Origin: Cyanophora paradoxa
Taxonomy: Eukaryota; Glaucocystophyceae; Cyanophorales; Cyanophoraceae
Assembly: GCA_004431415.1 (NCBI GenBank)
Contig: QPMI01000138.1
Span: forward strand, 159,907-223,906
Reading direction: 5' to 3'
DNA: 64,000 nt
Positions within the stretch are counted from its first letter, which is position 1; the number at the start of each line of letters is the position of its first letter. Of the stretch, positions 12,476-21,879 are shown in pieces. The position numbers and the translations under genes were made by a program. The notes under the pieces are model-generated. The model searched no databases and had not been told where the DNA came from. It saw nothing but the letters and a program-made list of their open reading frames with translations.

Positions 12476-12510
<35 letters not shown>

Positions 12511-14147
12511 TTGAACTAAGCTTCCCGCTAGCGTTTCAGATTTGATCTGACGTTCCCCCTCAGGCGCGGGAGGCGGCGCTGCGGTGGCGGACGCGGCTGA
12601 CGGAGCGGCTGCTGCGGGCGATCCTCCCCGAGGCCATCATTCCCCGCCTCCTCGCCCGCCCGGGGCCCGTCGCCTCCTACATCCCCTCCGCCACCATCCT
12701 GTGCGCCCGCGCGCGCCCCCGCCCCGCCCTCGTACGCCCCGCTCTCCATCCGAGTCTGACCGGCGCCGCCCCCGGCCTCAGGTTCGCTGACATCGTGCGC
12801 CCCCGCGCCGCGCGGGGCTCCCGCCCCCGACCCCCGACCCCCGACCCCCGCCCCCCGCGCGCGCCAGGTCGGCTTCACGCGCCTCGCCGGCGAGGTCGAG
12901 GCCCCCGAGCTCGTCGAGGCGCGCGCGTAGCCCCGGCCTTCAGATCTCGGCTTCGGTCTCGAGTCCCGCGGCAGATGCTGGGCCTGCTCTTCGGGGTCTT
13001 CGACCGCCTCTGCGCCCACTTCCGCGTTGAAAAGATCAAGACGGCGCGCGCGCCCTCCCGCAGGCGGCAGCCCCAGGCCTCCTCCCTGATCACGAGAGGG
13101 GCGGGGCGGGGCGGGCAGATCGGGGACGCGTTTATGGCGGCGAGCGGGGTGCCGGAGCCCCGCGAGGACCACGCGGCGGCCGCCGTCGAGCTCGCGTGGT
13201 CCATGGCCGCCGCCCTCGACCACTTCAACGCCGTCCGCCCCGCCCGCCCCGCCCGCCCCCTTCGGCGCGGCCCGCTGAGGCCTGGGCCCAGGTGGGGCTC
13301 TGCGGGCGCCTGCCCCCCATCCGCATCCGCATCGGCCTCCACTCCGGCCCCGTCGTCGGCGGCGTCATCGTGCGCGCGCGTACCCCTAGCGCTAGCCCGC
13401 CCCAGGGCCGGGCCCTAGGCCTACGCCTCACCCTCCTGTGCCCCTGCCTCAGGGCGAGAGCAAGCTGCAGTACGACCTCTGGGGCGACACGGTACCCCTC
13501 CCCGTCCCCCGTGCTCTCTCGCCTCTCAAACGTCGGTACCCCGCCCCGCTCAGGTGAACATCGCGAGCCGCATGGAGAGCCACGGCGTCGCCGGCCGCAT
13601 CCAGGTGCGCCCCTTCCCCGCGCTCGTGCCCGTACCCCTCTCACTTCTCCCCCTCGAACTCAGGTCTCGGGGGCGACACGGGCGCTAGCCGGGGACGGGT
13701 TCGAGTGGGAGGCCCGCCCCGAGCCCGTCGCCATCAAGGCGCGCGTACCCCTACCCTCTATATCCATCCCTGCTCGTACCCCGCCCCACTCCTGATCGCT
13801 TGGGGACGGGGCAGGGGAAGGACGAGCCGGTGCAGACGTTCCTGCTGGCGGGGCGGCGGTCCGGGGCCGGGGTGGGGGGCCCCCCGCCCGCCCTCGATGT
13901 CGTCCCCTTCTTCGACACGTCCGCGCCCCCACCCGCTCCCCGCCCCGTCCCTGTACCCCTCGTACTAGCCTTGACTGGCGGGCGGGCGGGCGGGCGGGGC
14001 AGGGGGCGGTACCGGCCGGGGTCGATCGTGGAGATGTGCCGGGTGCCGCTGGACGGGGAGGGGCGGCCCCTCGGCATGCGCTACAGCGCCTCCTCCAGCT
14101 CCTTCCTCCCCCTCGAGCGCCCCGCCCCGCCCCCCGCCGGGCACTAG
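9845..14147 (+). CDS. GAF-domain class III adenylyl cyclase
   Basis: Makes a cyclic nucleotide, probably cAMP. The proposed start MGSIISGC (ATG 9845) has Gly2, Ser6 and Cys8, a typical N-myristoylation/palmitoylation context, suggesting membrane tethering if this exon belongs to the gene. A disordered N-terminus leads to a GAF domain (about 10660-11520: FERLSKLAAALLRV, PVALVSIVDAE, LSFCAHAI, MVVEDAQADWRFRGHPMV, FYAGAPLVTSDGHRLGTL, then MDFAPRRMSSEERAHLAEL). A helical linker precedes the cyclase domain (about 12780-13860): FADI-VGFTRLAGEVEAP with the first metal Asp, VEKIKT-IGDAFMAASG with the second, RIRIGLHSGPVVGGVI, and LQYDLWGDTVNIASRMES. Lys in EKIKT and Asp in QYDLWG are the residues that select ATP; Asn and Arg of VNIASR are kept. 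Several introns are GC-AG (from 12919 and 13044). The exon connecting the N-terminal segment to the GAF domain is the least certain part. Confidence 0.83.
11811..11871 (+). repeat. Two identical hairpins in a cyclase intron
   Basis: The word AGCTTCCCCTCACGGAAGCT occurs twice, about 37 bp apart, between 11811 and 11871. Each copy is a 7-bp perfect stem (AGCTTCC/GGAAGCT) with a 6-nt loop CCTCAC, followed by GTA. Both lie in non-coding sequence of the GAF cyclase gene between the GAF and cyclase domains. Confidence 0.7.
12479..12510 (+). repeat. Poly-C tract of 32 nt in a cyclase intron
   Basis: An uninterrupted run of 32 C residues directly follows an apparent GT donor (CTCCAG|GTCCC) in the GAF cyclase gene. 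The opposite strand is G32, which can form G-quadruplexes. Run length may be inexact because of sequencing slippage. Confidence 0.8.
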
Positions 14148-15084
14148 CATCGGCACGTAGTCAATCGCGATCGGTAGTTAATGAACTAGTAATTAGAACG
14201 ATCTCGGCACCCTGCATGGTCCCGGTACCTGTCTACCGATATCGATTATGATTGCTGCACTTCGAATTCAAACTCATGATCATATATAGAAATATTAATA
14301 TGCATATGATCATGATCAACACCTAAATGCATATGCATATGTACACAGACTCTCCGATTCTGACAGGCAGATCTAGCTATAGAGGCTCGAGCTCGGATCT
14401 AGAGCCTCGGAGATATATATGCAGCTGCCAATGTACATATGCATTGCTGCTTGAATAATTGAATTTGCCAACGATACTTACTCTACTAGGCTACACAGTA
14501 CGAGCTCTAGATCTTACAGATACACGTACTGTCACGCTGCGAAATTTTACACTGCCACGCTGCGAAATTTTACACGTACGCTGAAATAAGCTTTAAGGAT
14601 AATAACATATCATAATAAAGCTGGTACTTCATGCTGATTCATGAAGATAAGGTGTCACGGTGCAGCTGCTGCATGCGCAGCGTGCGCTGCATCGATATCG
14701 CATATTTATACGTACGTATACGCGATGTTCATGAATCAAGGAATTGAAATCATGAATGAGAATCGACATGTACAGTCGATGATCAAGGATCGACCTGCCC
14801 ATGTGAAAACTAGTACTATTACTGTTTCCTGTCCATTAAAGGTTACTAAGAGTACTGCAGCGAACTAAAAGCGCTAGCGTTGCGAAAAGAAGAAATTAAA
14901 GAAGAAAAGAAACGAATGAAGGAAAGAAGCTTTAAGGCAGACGCCGACAGATCATGAAATTGCTCTAGATCTACACCAAGCACTATCCAGAACCATCGCA
15001 ATGGTAATGCATATGGTATTGCCTCTGGATCTCCGGTCCGGGCGTTGGGCCGCGGTGCGGCTGGACATGTACACATGTACATCG
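14148..15084. other. Convergent AT-rich spacer with short tandem repeat
   Basis: No gene is supported. It carries many CATATG/ATGCAT words, a direct duplication of ACGCTGCGAAATTTTACAC at about 14531-14575, and TGTACATATG near 14430. Two TGTACATG-type words at 15064-15083 lie next to the end of the next minus-strand gene. It probably holds 3' UTRs of both converging genes. Confidence 0.5.
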
Positions 15085-15873
15085 CTACGCGCACATGTGC
15101 GCCTCCTCGTCGCCGGCGCTGAGGGCGCGGCGGATGCGGAGGAGGCGCCCCATGCGGTTGTTCAGCGCGAAGCGGCGCAGCGCCATGGGGCCCTCGCCGC
15201 CGCCGCCGCCCTCCGCCCCGCCCCGCGGCGCCTCGCGGTCGCCGGCCCCGGGCCCGCACCCGCACCCCGATGCTCCTTTGCGCCCCCGCGATTTCCGTTC
15301 GAGTCCGCCCTCCGGATCCTTCCCCTCGAGATCCGATCCCGAGTCTGCCATGCCCTCGCATCAGATCTAGAGAGGCCGGCGGAAGCTTAAGGGCGCGGGC
15401 GGGGCGGGGCGGACCGGAGGAGGCGGCGCGGCGGCGCTCGAGGGCCTCGGCGGCGAGGGCGCTGAGGAGCTGGAGCACCTCGTTGCCCTGCGAGCTGCAG
15501 CAGCCGACCTTGACGTCTGCCCGCCCCCCCGCCCAAGCCAGTCAGCTCGGGCTCGCGAATTTGGAGCCCTCGCCTCCGCAATCGCAGCCCAAAGAGTCCG
15601 GCGCGCACCGAACCAAGGCTTGATGGAGGCGGCCGGGCGGAAGCGCGCGGCCGGGCCTCCGGACGGGGCGGGCGACGCGTACGGCGAGGGGCGCGGGGCG
15701 GGGCGGACGACGAGGGCGGCGAGGCAGGCGAGGAAGACGGTCTCGAGGTCGTCGAGGAGGCCGGCCTCGGCGGCGAGCAGGCGCATCCCGACGGCGATCT
15801 TGCGCTCGGCGACGTCCAGCGCCCAGTTGCGGGCGACCTGCACCAGCGCACGCTCGAAGTCCGCCCGCGCCAT
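15085..15873 (-). CDS. Unrecognised helical protein
   Basis: Not recognised. From an ATG at 15873 it reads MARADFERALVQVARNWALD, then a long helical stretch containing AERKIAVGMRLLAAEAGLL and DDLETVFLACLAAL. A CAG acceptor near 15520 leads to DVKVGCCSSQGNEVLQLLSA and LAAEALERRR. A later exon gives GPMALRRFALNNRMGRLLRI, ending with an acidic tail and a stop at 15085. The composition is helix-rich and leucine-rich with few low-complexity parts, so a real folded protein is likely. The start lies only about 70 bp after the stop of the upstream gene on the same strand, unusually close for this window. An in-frame GTG at 15930 extends the frame, but no upstream ATG is seen. Exon limits are approximate. 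Confidence 0.5.
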
Positions 15874-15939
15874 GAACGGACGCCCCTGCGAGTCCGCCGC
15901 CTGCGACCCGTCGCCAACGTTAACGTTCACGCCGCCGCC

Positions 15940-17481
15940 TCAGGCCTCGAGATCGACTTTCGGGGAGGCGGGGTCGAAATCGACGTCGATTTCGGAGGGG
16001 CGCACCCAGTTCTGCTTCGCGAGGGCGCGGCCGCCGCCCAGATCCCACGGGGTGCCGTCGGGGCAGAGGGCCCGGTGGAGGCACCTGCCGGCGATCGCGA
16101 TGGGGAGTGAGGACGGGGCGGGCCACGGGGTCTACATCTTGCGCTCGGGATTCAAAAACAAAGAGCGAGCGCACAGGTGAAAGAGCTGCGGGGTGATCAC
16201 GACGCCCGCGATGCGTTCGGGACGGTGAGCGGGGCCGACGGGCGGGGCGGGGGCGGCGCGGGCCGGGCCGCGGGGGTGGGCACCTCGTAGTTGGAGTAGT
16301 CGAGGCGGACCGGCGCGGCCTCGCGATCCGAGTCGGGACCGCAGCTCGAAGAGGAGGGGCTCGCCGACGCGGCCGCCGGCATCCCCGGCGGCCGGCCGCC
16401 CGCCCGAGGCGGGCAGAAGTAGGGGCCCGCGCCGCTCGGCTTGCAAAAATTGTGGTGGGAGCTCGAGGGCCCGGGGGGGAGGATCCGGAGGCTGCCCGAC
16501 GAGGAGGAAGAGGAGGAGAAAGAAGCGGAGGAGGAATTGGAGGCGGCGTCGACGTCGTCGCCGTCGTCGACCACCGACGCGAGCATTGCGCATGCGTTCC
16601 ACAGCTGCGCGCCGGCACTCCGCGTCAGATCCGAGTGCACTCCGCGGAACCAATTGCAATCCGCCATCCATCGAATCAGGTGGGGGACAGCGCGTTGCGA
16701 GGGCATGGAGCTCGAGAAGGGGCGGGCCCTCGGAGGTCAAGGCCTATAGCTATTTTGAGTGCAACTTTGGCAGGCCTAGGGCGCCCGTTTGATCTTCGTA
16801 AAAGTTCTAGTGCGGGGTGGCATGGCACGAGCGGGGGTCGTAGAGGCGAGCACCTTGCCGATGATGTCGGAGGCGGAGGGCGGCGCGTCGGCGGAGTCGG
16901 CCATGGAGCCCGTGCTGCCGCGGCGGTGCGCGAGGCGGTCGGGCCTCGGAGGCCCGCAGCCGTCCTTCTCCGCGCGCCGGTTCGAGGTGCCGGTGCTGGT
17001 CAGCTCCCTTAGATCCAGGCACGACCGCGCCCCGCGCACATGCGCGATTCGCGACAGCTGCGACGAGCTGGACGCCAACCGGGCGCGCGAGCCTTGAAAT
17101 TCGCTGGAATTCTCCTTCTCCGCCTCCGCCTCAAAATCTCGGGGCGAGCTCCATTGGGTCGCAGCTGCAGCACGGCCGTTTGAATTCGCGCCGGCGCCGG
17201 CCGAAAGCGACTGCAGCTGCGCGACGGGGTCGGCCGCGGGAGCGACGCCAGCAACGGCGCCGGCCTTGGAATTGACGCCAGCGGCAGCCGTTGCCGCGTT
17301 GATGGGCGGGAGGGAGATTGCGCGCAGCCGCTGTAGCTGCGCCGTCGCCCGCGCGTGAAGCTCGCGGATCTCCACCGGTACCGCATCCACCAACTCGACT
17401 TCCTGCGCCGCATGCCCGCGTCAAATTCAAGACGGGCCACAAAAGTTCAAGGGCCTGCTTTCGGAAGAGCCTCATGATCAT
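15940..17481 (-). CDS. Unrecognised gene, Ser/Ala-rich (one or two genes)
   Basis: Not recognised. An ATG at 17481 starts MIMRLFRKQ, and after a short intron the frame continues EVELVDAVPVEIRELHARAT and AQLQRLRAISLPP, a helical segment. A low-complexity region follows with EAEAEKENSSEFQ (a KEN tripeptide) and DSADAPPSASDIIGKVLAS. This frame reaches a TAG near 16776, or may be spliced onward. Downstream exons give LWNACAMLASVVDDGDDVDA, a polyserine run, RLDYSNYEVPTP, LFHLCARSLFLNPERKM and, after a GTAGAC intron, CLHRALCPDGTPWDLGGGRA, ending KVDLEA at a TGA (15940-15942). Whether the two halves form one gene is unclear; a second ATG at 16706 would start a separate one. No function can be assigned. 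Confidence 0.4.
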
Positions 17482-19801
17482 AAATGTAAGTGAACAAATT
17501 TAAAGCCCGCGGCCGCGCGGCCGCGGCCGTCGAAATAGGCATCGAGTCAGAAAAGAATTTGTCGTCGCAAGAAGCGAACTATTTCAAGAAAGGCGTGGAA
17601 TGGCCGACGTCGCAGGCAGAAATCAGACGCGCGCACGATTTTGACGGGCCCGCGGGCTGCCATGGGTGACTCGCATGCGGGAATAACCGTCGATGATGCC
17701 GCCGCGCTCGCCGATCGCGAGGCGCGTGGTTCGCAATCTCCAATGCGAGGAGCACGTGCACCCGCGGCGCCGGCCAGTCGATTGCTGAGTGCTCGAGCGA
17801 TCAGCTGCAACAAACGCGCCGCCGGCGCAGTTTTTCAGCTTTCAGCTGCTCCGGAGCTAAGAAGGCGCGCCAGGCGGCCGCCGGCCGGCGACCGCGAGCG
17901 CCTCCAGGTCTAGATAACAAACTTTCAAAGCCCATGGCCCAGTGGCCAGCGCGGACCGTGCAATCCTCTAAATCAGCAAGACCAAAATGGCAGCCCTCAC
18001 CGCCGTAACGCAGTCTGGATAATGAGCAGACGCTCGACTTTCGGCTCCGCCTGAATTCTGTAAGCTCCGCCTGCGGGCCGCACGGTGTCGTGTCTCGCCT
18101 GAATTCGGCGATATCCGATGAGCCGCGGCCGCGCGGTGTCGTCTCTTCCGCAACTTAGCAAGCCGCGGCCTGGCTAGCGCATGCGGGCAAGCCTTGACTC
18201 GGTGATGATACTTTGAAAATTCGCAAGCCTGAAGGCTCGCAGCTGCAGCCGCTGAGTCGCAGGCCTAGGCTACTAGTATGTAGCTAGCAAACTAGCATAG
18301 TGCTCTACAGATAGTCGAGGCGGCAACTGCGGCGGCCGGCCGCGGCTCCTTGCTCCAACTTGCCGCGGATTTGGTTTGTATGGCGCGAAGATCCGCCGGT
18401 CCTAAAAACTCGTAGCGGCAGGCTGCAGCGGCCTGCCAGGCCTGCAGGCTGCAGCCTGCAGCTGGGCCTGAGCTGGCAGCTGCAGCAGGGCCAGTGCGCA
18501 TGCAGCACTGTGCAGGCTGCAGCGCTAGGCTACCGGTAGCGTCCTGCCCGGCCACTGGCTGCCAGGCTGCTCGAGGCTGCAGGCTGCAGCTGGCTGCTCC
18601 CTCGTTTGATTGCGGTACCCCATGACCGGGGGAACTGTTATTGGTAGAAGCGGATCGGAACCTGCAGCTGATCATGAAAACGCACTTACCAATGAATTAC
18701 CACACTTGTGCGTCATACGTGCACGCGCCGCGTACGAGTAAGTACACGTCGACGTGCGTGAACGTTTCATACGCGTACGTAAAATTAAACTTGCATGAAA
18801 CCTATTACGGTAAAAGCTAGCTATTACGGTAAAGCGTTTTAACCGCGGCGCAAGTTCCTACTGTAAAACATGAAATCTCCGGCGGCACTTAATATTCGCC
18901 ACTAATTCGACATGGCCTCGCGGCGCCGAATATTTGAAACTGCCAAAATTGTGAAGATGTATGGCAGAACAGGGATCAATGTACCCGCCACCTAGGCGGA
19001 TTCGCTGTGTTGCCGAAAATGATGCCGACGAACCACAATTTCAGCGCATTTTTCTGGTTTTGACGAAATAAAGTCACGCTGGATATATATTGCATGTTTT
19101 ACAGTAGTATAATTTCGTACCGGCCGCACTGCGCCGCCGCGGGCGGCGGGCGGTTCGATTCATGATCAGCGCGCGCTGTCGCGATCGTGCAGCGACGTGC
19201 ACGTACGTGGCGCCTGATGATAAAGGCCCTTCAACACGATTGGCCCTCAAGTGTTTTTAGCATGCGCATGAAAACCAGTGAGAATCCACCGTTTGCCTTG
19301 AAGACGAGAGTGCTTCTCGTCGACGCGAACACACTTCAACATGTACACAGTCCCCGCCGAGTCGGCGCCGACGTCGAGTCGTCGACTCCCCGGACTACAC
19401 ACGTGCAGCGTCGTGCACTTATATTAGGGTTCAACGGTTGCCGAATTTCGGAAATTCGGATTTTCGGCACACGCGCGCGCCTGTTCTAGTCCGGCGGAAG
19501 CTTAAGTTCCCCTCCGCAACTTCGAGGAGTTCCGGAACTTGGGACCGGAAGTTCCGGAACTTCAAGGCTTTCGGCCGGGATCCGGAGTTTGGAGAACCGT
19601 TGAACTTTAATTTGGACGTCGACCCGGGGTCCCGGACTCGACGGTCTCGACCGTCCGTGATCATGACGGTCCGTCGAACTTTAATTATATAAGTTCAACT
19701 TGTTCAAGGCTAGCGCTACTACTGCTGCAGCAGTGCTGCTGCGCTAGCTAGTCACAGCGAACACTTAAGCTTTCGAATTTCGAATCCGAAGCTTTACTAA
19801 G
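17482..19801. other. Gene-poor AT-richer spacer, left part
   Basis: No convincing coding sequence. It contains CTGCAG-rich imperfect repeats at about 18400-18600 and a direct duplication of AGTTCCGGAACTT (itself a palindrome) near 19527-19563. AT-rich parts contain many TACGTA/ACGTACGT words. Short open frames here lack splice context and coding-like composition. Confidence 0.5.
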
Positions 19802-19971
19802 TTTTTTTTTTTTTTTAGATCTACGGTGGGCGTGCCCACTCGTAGTACACAACGAGGATACAAGTCACGGTATCGGGAATCACAGGGATTCGAAGTACAA
19901 CGTAGCGGAAACAGCAGGAACCGAACCCGGGAATCCGGGAGGTCGTAGCACGACCTTATACCACTGCGCTA
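19802..19971 (-). mobile_element. tRNA-derived SINE-like element with poly-A tail
   Basis: Read on the minus strand, the element begins TAGCGCAGTGGTA (19971-19959), an excellent RNA polymerase III A box. About 43 nt further it has GGGTTCGGTTCC (19928-19917), close to the B-box consensus, at normal tRNA spacing. It ends in A14 (T14 on plus at 19802-19815). Between the boxes lies a GGTCG/CGACC stem. The full cloverleaf does not form, so this is a tRNA-derived retroposon rather than a tRNA gene. No clear target-site duplication is seen. Confidence 0.65.
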
Positions 19972-19975
19972 AAAG

Positions 19976-20175
19976 TTTTTTTTTTTTTGGTGAATTACCG
20001 GCCACAGCCTCTAGTCTACTCCAGCACTGTGGGGGCGTGTACAGGCAAGGTGGGGCATGATCGATCGGAATTATGTGGAACGGGCGGGATTTGAAGGCGT
20101 GATTCTCATCGCAGGGCGATTCGAACACGGAAGGCATGCATCGGAAAGCGTGTATGATAACCACACCGCTATGAG
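19976..20175 (-). mobile_element. SINE-like element, left arm of inverted pair
   Basis: About 200 bp including a 13-nt A tail on the minus strand (T run at 19976-19988). The 5' head is CTCATAGCGGTGTGGTTATC, tRNA-like with an A-box-like start, and GTGTTCGAATCGCC further in resembles a B box. It is roughly 94% identical by eye to the element at 20257-20450 in opposite orientation. It sits immediately 5' of another tRNA-derived element. The flanks share an imperfect AACTTTT(TT)AGC, a possible target-site duplication. Confidence 0.72.
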
Positions 20176-20242
20176 CGGGGGCTAAAAAAGTTAAGAATTC
20201 GAATTCAAACTGAATATTAATATATTCATGGGGCCATCCTTC

Positions 20243-20464
20243 ATGACTTCGGAACTCATAGCGGTGTGGTTATCATACACGCTGTCTAATTCATGCCTTC
20301 CGTGTTCGAATCGCCCTGCGATGAGAATCACGCCTTCGAATCCCGCCCGCTCCACATAATTCCGATCGATCATGTCCCACCTTGCCTGTATACGCCCCCG
20401 CAGTGCTGGAGTAGACTAGAGGCTGTGGCCGGTAATTCACCAAAAAAAAAATGACTTCGGAACT
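20243..20464 (+). mobile_element. SINE-like element with perfect 14-bp target-site duplication
   Basis: The body (20257-20450) starts CATAGCGGTGTGGTTATCAT, carries a B-box-like GTGTTCGAATCGCC, and ends in A9. It is flanked on both sides by ATGACTTCGGAACT (20243-20256 and 20451-20464), a perfect 14-bp direct repeat, the hallmark of target-primed retrotransposition. There is no coding capacity, as expected for a SINE. With the left arm it forms an inverted repeat with about 190-bp arms and a spacer of about 70 bp. Confidence 0.85.
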
Positions 20465-21808
20465 TCGGAAGAACAGCCGTTTCTTAGTTCTAGACTTCTA
20501 GTGAAAGAACAGCTATCGCTATACGGTTGCTACCGGTAGTTCTAGTGCACATGCTGCAGCTGTGTCCTTTAGCCTAGTTAGCTCTAGTACGTATATACAT
20601 ATATAGTGCTACTTCCGAGTTATTCTCGTGCTCGTTCTCCTTATCTCTTGAGTTCTCGCGATTGTGTCCCTCGTCGTGATCCCTAGCTCTTATGGATATG
20701 TTTTGCGATCTCGATTGCCTACGACTTCTTTGATTTGTGATTGCTTTAATTTGTCGATTTTCAATTTTTCTACCTACGGGGGGTTCGCCCTTAAGGCCTT
20801 CCGTAGTCTCTCAAAAAAATTCAAAAAGGCTTCAATTCTTGAATTGCTCAACCGAACAAACATGATTTTGAAACATGCCTTCATCGTGATGATCAAAAAA
20901 ATACGATGATCGGCATTCCGAAGTTCGCAATCAATTGCAAATCCGGAAATTAAGCCCCCTTGCCTCAAACAAACAACTAGGCCCCCATCTGCAGTTCTAA
21001 TTGCAAGCTTATAATTAAGTTATAATCCAAACAACTTCAAGCTTGCAAGTTGGCATCAATGTTGTTGGCAAGTGAGTCCCTTAACCCGCGGCCGGTCCCT
21101 GTCGACGTCGGACCCTGCAGAGAGACTTTGGGGAGAAAGGGGGCCCGGCGGCCTTCAACTTATGCCGCCTTGTGCCGCCTGCGGCCTTCAGCTTACGCAC
21201 GTGCGCATGCACGTGCTCAGGATCCGCCCGCCGGCGCGGCCGCAGCTCGACCGGGTACCGTCGGACCGCGGCCGAGTAAACGAGCGCTTCGCCTATCTAG
21301 CTTCCTGCTGCGAGTCCTGCGCGATATATATACCGCCGGTCGGGCATCTCCATGCCTGTCCTCGGTATCTCAGACTCTTTCTTATTTTCTTATTGACTTT
21401 CTCTACGGTACGCAACGAAATCGATATCATAGTATCGCTCAGGGCGCTGCACGGCGCTCAGATCGCGAGTTTCCGGCTGGCAAATTTTCACGTGGGCGCG
21501 CACAGTTACTGCTCGAGGGCGTGCGTTATATCGGCACCGAGGCGTGCCGCCGTGATCCCCTTGCTCATATGCACCCGGGACCCGTGAAATATTTTGGATC
21601 ACGGCTTTTTGGACTTCGGATCTGAAGTGCACCATATCCATCGCAAAGGCCCAGGCTAAGGGCCCTTCCTTACTCCGGCCCACCGGATCCAGGCCAACTT
21701 GCATTATCTGCCGCGCGACATCGAAGCCTCTTTTTGTTTTGAAACATCTGCTCACTGCCATTGCAAGCACACGAGCACGCAGCGCGAAAGCTGCATCCAG
21801 AGAGGGGC
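20465..21808. other. Gene-poor AT-richer spacer, right part
   Basis: No supported gene. One open frame at 20664-20909 is lysine/phenylalanine-rich and lacks the GC3 bias of the real exons nearby. The region from 21080 is more GC-rich and contains TATATATA near 21324. It ends at the 3' end of SDA1. Confidence 0.45.
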
Positions 21809-21853
21809 CCGGGGCGCGGGGCGCGGGGCGCGGGGCGCGGGGCGCGGGGCGCC
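21809..21853. repeat. GGGGCGC tandem repeat
   Basis: About six heptamer copies of GGGGCGC lie directly downstream of the SDA1 stop (21880). The tract falls in the SDA1 3' UTR or terminator region on the minus strand, where it reads as GCGCCCC repeats. Confidence 0.75.
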
Positions 21854-21879
21854 GGCGGGCGCTGCCGGGGCCGGGCCGG

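Noticed and set aside
9845-14147. Guanylyl rather than adenylyl cyclase
   Set aside because: The substrate-selecting residues are Lys (EKIKT) and Asp (QYDLWG), the ATP type, not Glu and Cys/Ser.
19917-19971. Functional tRNA gene
   Set aside because: A and B boxes are good but acceptor and T stems do not pair into a cloverleaf and the sequence continues into a body with an A tail, so a tRNA-derived SINE fits better.
20290-20345. tRNA gene in the inverted-pair element
   Set aside because: The GTTCGAATC word is tRNA-like but stems fail to pair and the same sequence is part of a retroposon with target-site duplication.
20664-20909. Small Phe/Lys-rich gene in the AT-rich spacer
   Set aside because: No splice context, base composition unlike every supported exon, and no domain similarity.
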